Below are positions 1 through 7,364 of a DNA stretch of 32,521 nt, one piece after another. The number at the start of each line of letters is the position of its first letter. Within the stretch, counting starts at the first letter, position 1. A model generated the notes under the pieces. That model saw nothing but the letters and a program-made list of their open reading frames with translations. It made no database searches and was not told where the DNA came from. The position numbers and the translations under genes are program-made. Origin of the DNA: Thermoproteota archaeon (GTDB taxonomy: Archaea > Thermoproteota > Thermoprotei_A > Sulfolobales > Ignisphaeraceae); contig JAADCV010000093.1 in NCBI GenBank assembly GCA_013154235.1, positions 1 to 32,521 on the forward strand, written 5' to 3'.

Positions 1-811
1 ACGCTTGGTAGATCTCTATCTGGACGAACTCTGGGTAGTGCTGAGCATCGATATCCTCGTTGCGGAAGCACACCGCTATCTCGTAAACCCTAAAGAGGTT
101 AGCGACCACCGCCCTCTTCAGGTAGGTCTCTGGAGCTATGCTGAGGTACACAACCCTATCGTCTAGAGCATACATCTTCGTAACGAAGGGCCTAGCTAGA
201 GCCCCTCCGTAGATAGGCTGGAGCTTCGGCGTATGTATCTCCACGAACCCCATCGAGTCCAGGTAGTCCCTAAACGCCTTCTCCATCCTGTACATAGCCA
301 CTATAGCCCGCCTAACCTCGGGGTTCATCATCATGTCGAGGTAGCGCATCCTGTACCTCTTATCAGCATCAACAAGACCGTGCCACTTCTCGGGATACTC
401 CCTCCAAGCGATGGAGAGAACCCTAAGCTCCTCGACTAGAAGCGATAGCTCGCCCCTAAGGGTTCGCGTCGGCTTACCCCACACACCAACTATGTCCCCA
501 ACGTTCAGCAGCTCGACGATCCTCCACCTATCCGGGCCCAGAACATCGTGCTTCAGAACGAGCTGTATAGTGTCGTAGCCGTCGTGGAGAACAGCGAACA
601 CTATCTTACCGTGCCTGCGAATAGCCATAAGCCTACCGGCTAGCGCGTACCTATCGTCAGCAACCTCCCCCTTTCCTAGATACGAGTACTTCTCCTTGAT
701 GAAGCTGGAGGTTGCCGTAATCTGAAAACGGTATTCAGTTAGGTAAGGGTCGATCCCTAGCTCGATGAATCTCCATATCCTGTGCCTAGACCCCTCGCTC
801 AAGCCCCACAA
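1..811 (-). CDS. lysS: Class II lysyl-tRNA synthetase, N-terminal part (gene runs off the window)
   Basis: Reverse-strand translation gives ...FIKEKYSYLGKGEVADDRYALAGRLMAIRRHGKIVFAVLHDG...DKRYRMRYLDMMMNPEVRRAIVAMYRMEKAFRDYLDSMGFVEIHTPKLQPIYGGALARPF..., which matches the OB-fold plus class II motif 1 pattern of LysRS. Start is a TTG at 802 or 811 (no ATG), so it is absent from the ORF track. Confidence 0.85.
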   Translation of the reverse strand, partial: MWGLSEGSRHRIWRFIELGIDPYLTEYRFQITATSSFIKEKYSYLGKGEVADDRYALAGRLMAIRRHGKIVFAVLHDGYDTIQLVLKHDVLGPDRWRIVELLNVGDIVGVWGKPTRTLRGELSLLVEELRVLSIAWREYPEKWHGLVDADKRYRMRYLDMMMNPEVRRAIVAMYRMEKAFRDYLDSMGFVEIHTPKLQPIYGGALARPFVTKMYALDDRVVYLSIAPETYLKRAVVANLFRVYEIAVCFRNEDIDAQHYPEFVQIEIYQA

Positions 812-839
812 CCTTGGTGGTGTGGGGAGGGGTCCTTAA

Positions 840-1514
840 TCAGCTTGCGCTCTCCCTAGGGATGCCCTTGGTTATCAGCGCGTAGACGAACCTACCTACC
901 TCCGTAGGCTCGTAGGTGTACTCCCTCTTCGACAGTAGCCCAGCATCGACTAGCCTCTCGAGCGCTTTCCAAGCTGTTGATCTAGCTACCCCTAGCTCTG
1001 TAGCTACATCACCTAGGTTAGCAGAGCCCTTCTCCACAACGTACTCCAGAACCCTAGACTCGACATCGCTTAGCCTCAGCTCCAGAGGTATCCACGCTGG
1101 GAACTTTATCCCGTCCTTACCCGTCTCGAGATCGACCACGATATCGACCTTCTTCTTCTCGTTGGGCGGCAGAGTGAAGACAGCTATCAGCGTCTCGACG
1201 ACTAGAGCCCTCATTCCCCCGCCTAGAGACACGACCGCGCGACCGTACTTCTGCACGCAGTCGTACACAACCCTCCTAATGTCAGCAACAGCATCGTTGA
1301 ACGACTCTATAGGCACCTCCATCAGGCTAACATCGTTTACTCCAGCCATCGAGGCCAGCTTCTTAACCTCGTCGAAAGCCCTCTGAGTCCTCTCGTCTAT
1401 CCCGCCCGTGGGGACGAGCAGAATCACGCGCTTCACGCCACCAAAACCTATTCTTAGAATAGACCTAACTATGTGCCTCTCATCGAAGCCCAGAGTGGCC
1501 ACAATCGCAGTCAT
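840..1514 (-). CDS. csa3: Csa3-like CARF-domain / winged-HTH transcriptional regulator (CRISPR-associated family)
   Basis: N-terminal MTAIVATLGFDERHIVRSILRIG...VSLGGGMRALV is CARF-like. C-terminal LSDVESRVLEYVVEKGSANLGDVATELGVARSTAWKALERLVDAGLLSK is a winged HTH. Confidence 0.75.
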   Translation of the reverse strand: MTAIVATLGFDERHIVRSILRIGFGGVKRVILLVPTGGIDERTQRAFDEVKKLASMAGVNDVSLMEVPIESFNDAVADIRRVVYDCVQKYGRAVVSLGGGMRALVVETLIAVFTLPPNEKKKVDIVVDLETGKDGIKFPAWIPLELRLSDVESRVLEYVVEKGSANLGDVATELGVARSTAWKALERLVDAGLLSKREYTYEPTEVGRFVYALITKGIPRESAS

Positions 1515-1823
1515 CTCCGGAACACCCTAACACTACACAGATAGACAGATTAAAAATCGTTTAGGAGAGCCCGCGGGCCCGGTCTAAACGATGTGCGTAG
1601 CCCGGAACTCCTCTAGCACTTAGCCCCAGCCTCCCAACACTCCTGAGCCGAAAGGCTCGCACCACCTATAGCGTATATGTGCACATCTCTGGAGCGAACC
1701 ATAGACTTGTACGTAACCAACAAGCGTTTCTAGGTGGAGGAAATGCCGGGAAGAAGAGGGGATGTGAACTGTGGACTTCTTCACGAGGATAGGGCTATGT
1801 ATAAAAAGCTGTTGTGAATGTAT

Positions 1824-2012
1824 CTAACCCACGTCGTCTGGAACCAGTCTCTGAAGCCTTAGGTGCTTGATCATCCTAAGCGCCTTCTCCACAGCCTCCT
1901 CAACGCTATCCGCAACAACATTGAAGACTATGTTCGTTCCAGCAAGCCTCAGCCTAATCCTCTTCTCCGGAAACCCCTCATACCTATACACATCTATAAC
2001 CTCGAGAACCAC
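1824..2012 (-). CDS. Small conserved hypothetical protein, 62 aa
   Basis: Complete ORF with ATG start and plausible archaeal composition. A 14-nt palindrome lies just upstream. Family not recognised. Confidence 0.5.
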   Translation of the reverse strand: MVLEVIDVYRYEGFPEKRIRLRLAGTNIVFNVVADSVEEAVEKALRMIKHLRLQRLVPDDVG

Positions 2013-2067
2013 CTTCTTGCCCGTGGCTAACCCCTAGACTAGTCTAGTCCTCGCGGAGCTGAAAACG

Positions 2068-2130
2068 CTAGGCTCCGAATCGGGATGGCTCATCACCCCT
2101 CAGCCGGACCCAAATCTCTTCACAGCCTAG
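2068..2130 (-). ncRNA. Candidate C/D box sRNA with variant C and D boxes and a 6-bp terminal stem
   Basis: Minus strand reads ctaggc-t-GTGAAGA(C)-gatttgggtccgg-CTGA(D')-ggg-GTGATGA(C')-gccatcccgatt-CGGA(D)-gcctag. The terminal stem ctaggc/gcctag is perfect and leaves one unpaired nt before the C box, as in a K-turn. Confidence 0.5.
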
Positions 2131-2164
2131 AACGTATTAGCCAAGCACCGCACCATCTACTTGG

Positions 2165-3406
2165 GTGCTAGCGCTGAAGATAGTGCGCGCCGCCTCCCTA
2201 TTTCTACTCGCCGCCGCTCTCTCAATGCTTATCCCTATCCAGATCCCCGCTGCCGCCCAGAGCCCCTCGGGAATAGCAGTCCCCATCGTCTGCAGGTCGT
2301 ACTACTTCTTCGAGATCGTGAAAGTCGTCAACGGGTCCCCCGTCGTGAAGAAGCTGCAGGTGGATGTCCCGGTAAACGTGTCTCTAGGAAACATCGAGCA
2401 GAGATCCTACGTGGTGATGAGCAGCGGGGTCTCGAAGGGTTGGATAGTCAACGTGTCTAGGCCGGGGCTCAGCTACGTCGTTGCTCTCGTGAGGGTGTGC
2501 TACCCTAACACGACGTGGATGATTCACCTCGTTAGGGCGTTTCTAGAGATCCCAAACCTGTACAAGAACTACAGCGTGCCAACCAAAATCCTTCGGGAGT
2601 ACGTTGGTAAGCCCGAGCCAGTGATACTCAACGTCTCCTCAGCCTTCGTCGCGTGGCTGCGTAACTCAAGCATACCCTTCTGGGATCTGAGCATCGGTGG
2701 GCTAGCGTATCGCGCAGCGCTATTCATCTACTGGATATACATCAAGTACAGCCCTTCAGCCATACCCCACAGCGTAGAGCAGACAGTTAGAACGCGGAGA
2801 GGGGACTGCGACGACATGTCGCGGGTTCTAACCGAGCTCCTGTGGTACTACGACATACCCGCGCTCATGCTCTACGGATACGTGCTGCTTAACCTTAGCA
2901 AGCCCTTTGCTGGGAGCCTAGGCGGCGTAACTTTCGTGATGCCGGACACCGGCCCGCACGCGTTCGTCGTAGCGTACATACCTCCCTTCGGCTGGCTCTC
3001 CCTCGACCTTCTAGCCGGTAGCTACATAGTCTACCCATTCATAATCGTTGAGGTTACGAACAACACACGGGTATCTAAGGAGGAGGTTAGGGAGTTCATC
3101 GAGCTCTGCTCAACCATGAGGGGGACCGAGATCGCGTTCGCGCTACCCAGCAGCGCTATAGAGAGGGTCTCTGAAGAAACCGGGATCCCAACCCTAGAGG
3201 TTCTGAGAATGCTCGTGAGGTTCGCGTCTAGCTACAGAAGCCCCGAGAACCTATCGATAGGCGTGATAAGGAGCTACCTCAATAGGTTGGCTGCGCTCTT
3301 TCTCAACACTGTGTATAGGTTGGTGATGCTCTTCGGAGAACCCTACCCCGGGTTCATAGCCGTAGCTAGGTGGAGGTGCGGAGCCGAGGTCCACCTACCT
3401 ACATAG
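2165..3406 (+). CDS. Secreted or membrane-anchored transglutaminase-like (cysteine protease fold) protein
   Basis: Signal-peptide-like N-terminus (IVRAASLFLLAAALSMLIPIQIPAAAQS). Transglutaminase core RRGDCDDMSRVLTELLWYYDIPALMLYGYV, then GPHAFVVAYIPPFGWLSLDLLAG supplies the Cys/His/Asp triad candidates. Confidence 0.65.
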   Translation: MLALKIVRAASLFLLAAALSMLIPIQIPAAAQSPSGIAVPIVCRSYYFFEIVKVVNGSPVVKKLQVDVPVNVSLGNIEQRSYVVMSSGVSKGWIVNVSRPGLSYVVALVRVCYPNTTWMIHLVRAFLEIPNLYKNYSVPTKILREYVGKPEPVILNVSSAFVAWLRNSSIPFWDLSIGGLAYRAALFIYWIYIKYSPSAIPHSVEQTVRTRRGDCDDMSRVLTELLWYYDIPALMLYGYVLLNLSKPFAGSLGGVTFVMPDTGPHAFVVAYIPPFGWLSLDLLAGSYIVYPFIIVEVTNNTRVSKEEVREFIELCSTMRGTEIAFALPSSAIERVSEETGIPTLEVLRMLVRFASSYRSPENLSIGVIRSYLNRLAALFLNTVYRLVMLFGEPYPGFIAVARWRCGAEVHLPT

Positions 3407-4211
3407 CGCCGCTCAGCAAGCTTCTCGTAACCTCGTGCCTCGGGCTCTCGATAACTTCTCTAGCTGGACCCTCCTCAACTATCAGCCCCCTGTAGACAAC
3501 CACTAGGTAGTCAGCTATCCTAGCAGCCTGGTGAGGTGAGTGCGTTACGAAGACTACGGAGACCCCCTCCTCCCTAACGAGAGCCTTAATCGACTCCTCT
3601 ATCTTCTTGGAGTTCTCGGGATCTATGTTGGCTGTTGGCTCGTCTAGCAGGAGGAGCCTTGGCTTCATGGCTAGCGCCCTAGCTAGGCACAGCCTCTGCT
3701 GCTGACCACCGCTTAGCCTAGAGGGCGGGTCTCCAAGCCTATCCCTAACCTCGTCCCATAGCATAGCCCTCTCTAGAGCCCACCTAACAACCTCGTCTAG
3801 CTCCCTCCTACCCCTAGCTACCCCAGCGATCTTAGCTGCTATAGCAACGTTTTCGTATATGCTCATGTGGGGGAAGGGGTTAGGGATCTGGAAAACCATG
3901 CCGACCCTCTTCCTAAGCTCGTAGGGATCAACGCTACGCACATCAACCCCAAACACCCTCACCACACCATCGACGCGGGCCTCTGGAACGAGATCTATCA
4001 TCCTGTTTATGCATCTGAGCAGCGTGCTCTTACCGCTTCCTGAAGGGCCTAGAACAACGGTTACGCCCCTAGGGGGAATCGTTGCGCTAACACCCTTCAG
4101 TATCTCGCTACCCCCGATCCACACGCGGAGCCCGCGGATCTCTACAGCTGGCTTGCTCTCGTCGAAGCCTAGCTCCCTAGCGAGTACAGCTACCTGCCTA
4201 GCTCTAACCAT
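3399..4211 (-). CDS. pstB: ABC transporter ATP-binding protein, PstB-like (phosphate)
   Basis: Walker A GPSGSGKSTLLRCINRM, VGMVFQIPNPFPHMSIYENV, signature LSGGQQQRLCLARALAMKPRLLLLDEPTANIDP. Confidence 0.85.
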   Translation of the reverse strand: MVRARQVAVLARELGFDESKPAVEIRGLRVWIGGSEILKGVSATIPPRGVTVVLGPSGSGKSTLLRCINRMIDLVPEARVDGVVRVFGVDVRSVDPYELRKRVGMVFQIPNPFPHMSIYENVAIAAKIAGVARGRRELDEVVRWALERAMLWDEVRDRLGDPPSRLSGGQQQRLCLARALAMKPRLLLLDEPTANIDPENSKKIEESIKALVREEGVSVVFVTHSPHQAARIADYLVVVYRGLIVEEGPAREVIESPRHEVTRSLLSGAM

Positions 4212-4331
4212 TCGCAGCCCCGTGATAGGTACTCACAGCACTAACCTCTTTGAACTGCACCAACGTTAGTATATATCGGAGTGAAGAGCACTAGAGTGTC
4301 TCGGTACAGCTCTATAGGGGGCTCGTAGCCT

Positions 4332-5333
4332 ATGGAGCTCAGGTACAGGAGGAGAGTCCAGCTCGTAGGGGGATCAACGCTAACCGTGTCCATACCCAAG
4401 GAGTGGGCTAGGAGAGCGGGAGTGGAGCCAGGTACGGAGCTAGTTCTGGAGGTTCTTCCCGACGGCTCGCTCAGAATCATACCTCCGGGCAGAGCTGTTG
4501 AGCGTGGCGAGGATCTAGCTGTGGTTAAGGTGGGTAGGGATCGTGATGTGAACACCGTTGTGAGGGAGGTCATATCGTACTACCTAGCTGGCTACAAAGC
4601 CATAAAGATAGAGTTCGATACCGTTGACGAGAGCTTCGTGCAGAGGGTCATCGCGCTGGTACAGAGCACGGTTATGGGTCTCGAGGTTCTAGACGAGGAT
4701 AGGTCCTCTGTAACACTCCACAGCGTGATAGACACCGAGTTCATGGATACGTGGAGCGCCGTGAAGAGGCTTATGAGAGTAGCTGCCTCGATGCTCGACG
4801 ACCTCCTCAGGGCTATGGGGAGCTACGATAGGAAGCTTCTCGAGAACATCGTTAGGAGGGACAACCTCGTGGATAAGCTCTACCTACTCGTCGTTAAGCA
4901 GATAACGAAGTCCTTGCTAGGGCTAGACACCTCGAGCCCGATAACTCCCCCAGAAGCTATACACGTGGTTATGGCTGCTAAGAGCGTTGAGAGGGTCGCT
5001 GACCACGCAACGGGAATGGCTAAGGCTCTGCTAGAGGTGGGATCATCACCCTCGATACCTAGCGAGTACCTAGAGATACTGAATAGGGCTCTAGAGGTCT
5101 TCAGAACCTCGTGCAGGTCGCTAGCCGAGATGAATCGGCAGCTAGCTATGGAGGTAGCTAAGATGGTTGACGAGCTGAAGAGGAGGGAGAAGGAGGTTAG
5201 GCAGAGGCTCGAGGTCTCCGACCCAACGCTAAGGATGCTGATGGAGGGCGTTAGGAGGGTGCTGGCCTACAGCATAGATATAGCTGAGGCAGTGCTAGAC
5301 ATAACAGCCCTTAGATCTAGGCTAGGGCGGTGA
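4332..5333 (+). CDS. phoU: PhoU-family protein with N-terminal AbrB/SpoVT-like domain
   Basis: N-terminal RRRVQLVGGSTLTVSIPKEWARRAGVEPGTELVLEVLPDGSLRI is an AbrB-type swapped-hairpin sequence. C-terminal helical repeats with VERVADHATGMAKALLE are PhoU-like. Confidence 0.85.
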   Translation: MELRYRRRVQLVGGSTLTVSIPKEWARRAGVEPGTELVLEVLPDGSLRIIPPGRAVERGEDLAVVKVGRDRDVNTVVREVISYYLAGYKAIKIEFDTVDESFVQRVIALVQSTVMGLEVLDEDRSSVTLHSVIDTEFMDTWSAVKRLMRVAASMLDDLLRAMGSYDRKLLENIVRRDNLVDKLYLLVVKQITKSLLGLDTSSPITPPEAIHVVMAAKSVERVADHATGMAKALLEVGSSPSIPSEYLEILNRALEVFRTSCRSLAEMNRQLAMEVAKMVDELKRREKEVRQRLEVSDPTLRMLMEGVRRVLAYSIDIAEAVLDITALRSRLGR

Positions 5334-5379
5334 TGAAACCTCTCCGCAGGTGACCTATGATCGGTTAGAGGATGGCTGA
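5330..5379 (+). ncRNA. Candidate C/D box sRNA overlapping the phoU stop codon and the convergent radical SAM gene 3' end
   Basis: GTGATGA(C)-aacctctccgcag-GTGA(D', degenerate)-cct-ATGATCG(C', degenerate)-gttagaggatgg-CTGA(D). Short flanking stem ggc/gcc. The D guide complements CCAUCCUCUAAC, which resembles a conserved LSU rRNA segment. Confidence 0.6.
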
Positions 5380-6377
5380 GCCGAGAAGGGGCAGAGGGGA
5401 TCACCTCGGTCAAGCTCTCCGTAATCTAGGAAGCTCCTAGCGAAGCACCCACCACCGCACGAACCTAGGTACCTACAGGACGCGCATGCCTGAGGAATGG
5501 AGAGAGCTCTCCTAACAACATCGCTAGACACGTACCTCCTCCAAGCCTCCTCAACACCCTGGGCACGCGCATCGCTAACAGCAACTCCAGTAACGTCGCA
5601 GAGCAGAAGCTTTGCGCTAGGAGATAGGTCTACAACCCACCTACCTCTACACGTAGATGGTCTAAGACCCTTGCCGACGAGATGAGCGAAGGGCGTGCAC
5701 CAGCAGTCAACGACGATTCCCAGCTCCTGCGCAACCTCGCTAACGCTCCTAAGAGCTTTCACAAAGGTCTCCCTATCTACATGCACACCGCTGAGCCTAG
5801 CCCTACCGCAGTTCATAGCTGGTATCAGCGATATGGAGCTAGGCTCGAGCTTCTCTATAGCGAACCTAATCACCTGAGCTACCCTCACCGCATTCAGTCT
5901 AGAGACCGTTACGTTCACATGGATGTAGCTGAACCTCTCCCTAGCCCTTCGATACCCATCTAGGAACCTGCTCCACGATCCCGAGCCCCTTATAGCCTCG
6001 TAGAGCTCTCTAGAATCGCCGTCTAGGCTTGTGTACAGCGCGTCAACAACCCTAGGACCCTCCTCGAGGAACTCTTTGGGGATCCTAACGCAGCTAGTGA
6101 ACATCGTTACCTCTAGCCCTAGATCCTTAGCGAACCTAGCTAGCTCTAGGTAGTCCCTAGCTCTAACCGCTACTGGATCCCCACCCGTTAAATGAAGATA
6201 GGTAGCCCCGAGCTCAGCAAATCCCTTCACAATCCCCTTAGCTTCCTCTACACCAAGCTCCTCCTCCCCGAGATACGTAGCTGCGTAGCAGTGAACGCAG
6301 CTGAGGACGCATCTAGCGGTCACTATCCATATAACGCCCTCCGGCTTCACCAAGGAGCTGCACCTAGGCGCTACCAA
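5355..6377 (-). CDS. Radical SAM protein with SPASM-like C-terminal cysteine cluster
   Basis: TARCVLSCVHCYA is a CxxxCxxC motif; HLTGGDPV; C-terminal CASCRYLGSCGGGCFARSFLDYGELDRGDPLC. Confidence 0.85.
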   Translation of the reverse strand: MVAPRCSSLVKPEGVIWIVTARCVLSCVHCYAATYLGEEELGVEEAKGIVKGFAELGATYLHLTGGDPVAVRARDYLELARFAKDLGLEVTMFTSCVRIPKEFLEEGPRVVDALYTSLDGDSRELYEAIRGSGSWSRFLDGYRRARERFSYIHVNVTVSRLNAVRVAQVIRFAIEKLEPSSISLIPAMNCGRARLSGVHVDRETFVKALRSVSEVAQELGIVVDCWCTPFAHLVGKGLRPSTCRGRWVVDLSPSAKLLLCDVTGVAVSDARAQGVEEAWRRYVSSDVVRRALSIPQACASCRYLGSCGGGCFARSFLDYGELDRGDPLCPFSAQPSSNRS

Positions 6378-6415
6378 TTCGCTTAGAGCTTGAAAAACCG
6401 TTCATACGCACCTAG

Positions 6416-7123
6416 CTACCCAGAGCCCTCTAGGCGCTTCCTAGCTGCGTACTCGAGTAGGCTCTGCCTAAACGCTCCCAAGCCACGGACTGTGGTAACG
6501 AACGCTACTAGAAACACTATAGCCTCTATCGCCTCGGTTGCTATGCTTTGGAAGAAGGCGTTGAGAAGGATTAGGAAGCCGAGGAGTATGGTGGAGGCAC
6601 CGCCTATCTTAAGCGAGGGAATGCTCCTCGTGTCGCCCATGGAGTACAGCGTTCCGCCTACAAAGAGGCTAGCTACAAACCCCACCGCCGCGCTAGACAA
6701 GCTGAAGAAGCTAGCTGCGCTCGCCGCGCTAGCAAGCGATTTGATCGAGGAGGAGTGCAGCGACGCTATGAGCGACGCATCTGCAGCCACCCCAAAGACA
6801 AGCGTTCCCGCTAGAACCTTCCACGTTATGCACCCGTAGCTCAGTACTATGCACAGCCTCCTAAAGCCGAGTATCTGGAGCAGCGACGAGGCTACCGCCA
6901 CGGCTACGGATGCTGCGGCTATTATCGTGAGGCCCCCAGCGGCGCCCCTCGCTGAAACACTTTGATAAGGATTCTGGACGAGGCTCGACGCCCATATGAT
7001 TGCTGCTATGGCTAGCGCGATTCCACCCACCAACCCGATGATATAGCCAGCTCGAACCATGGACACTCCTCTAGCAGCGTACTCTAGCTCTCTCACAAGC
7101 TCCTCCAAGGCAGCACCTAGCAA
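6416..7123 (-). CDS. Multi-pass membrane protein, possibly DUF973-like
   Basis: Several long hydrophobic segments after a short amphipathic N-terminus. TATA-like element (tctataaata) near 7141-7150 upstream. Confidence 0.55.
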   Translation of the reverse strand: MLGAALEELVRELEYAARGVSMVRAGYIIGLVGGIALAIAAIIWASSLVQNPYQSVSARGAAGGLTIIAAASVAVAVASSLLQILGFRRLCIVLSYGCITWKVLAGTLVFGVAADASLIASLHSSSIKSLASAASAASFFSLSSAAVGFVASLFVGGTLYSMGDTRSIPSLKIGGASTILLGFLILLNAFFQSIATEAIEAIVFLVAFVTTVRGLGAFRQSLLEYAARKRLEGSG

Positions 7124-7186
7124 GGATACATGTATCCAGGTCTATAAATAGCTTGTCGTGAACCTGGAATAGAGTGAGCTTGAATA

Positions 7187-7248
7187 GCGGGTCCGGAAGG
7201 GGCGAAAGCTCCTCATCTATCAGCGTTGGAACGCTTCTTCATCCCCGC
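7187..7248 (-). ncRNA. Candidate C/D box sRNA with variant C and D boxes
   Basis: Minus strand reads gcggg-g-ATGAAGA(C)-agcgttccaacg-CTGA(D')-tag-ATGAGGA(C')-gctttcgccccttc-CGGA(D)-cccgc. Terminal stem gcggg/cccgc with one unpaired nt before C. Intergenic, about 20 nt from a TATA-like element. Confidence 0.5.
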
Positions 7249-7263
7249 GACCTAGATCCAAAC

Positions 7264-7273
7264 AGCTTTATTT
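7264..7273. promoter_or_regulatory. TATA-like element placed to serve two divergent sRNA candidates
   Basis: agctttattt on +, aaataaagct on -. It is about 21-26 nt from the 5' ends expected for the sRNAs at 7248 (-) and ~7295 (+). Confidence 0.4.
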
Positions 7274-7298
7274 CTGGCTTACTCACGACGCTCTGCGG

Positions 7299-7352
7299 AT
7301 GATGAAGGAGCTCGCCGAGGCTGAGCAGGTGATGTTACGAGCCCTTCGCTGA
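7299..7352 (+). ncRNA. Candidate C/D box sRNA
   Basis: ATGATGA(C)-aggagctcgccgagg-CTGA(D')-gcag-GTGATGT(C')-tacgagcccttcg-CTGA(D). TATA-like element about 30 nt upstream. Intergenic. Confidence 0.8.
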
Positions 7353-7364
7353 GGTGCTGCAGCG

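Noticed and set aside
233-439. Plus-strand 68-aa ORF
   Set aside because: Antisense to the lysS coding region; shadow ORF.
916-1386. Plus-strand ORF antisense to csa3 (and the many similar Ser/Leu-rich antisense ORFs in the track)
   Set aside because: Ser/Thr/Leu-rich shadow translations of GC-rich genes on the other strand; no recognisable domains.
1773-1786. TCTTCAC (minus-strand GTGAAGA) in the 1560-1800 gap as a further variant C box
   Set aside because: No TCAG (CTGA on the minus strand) at guide distance and no flanking complementary stem.
2414-2420. GTGATGA inside the transglutaminase-like gene
   Set aside because: No D or D' box within 10-16 nt and no paired box downstream.
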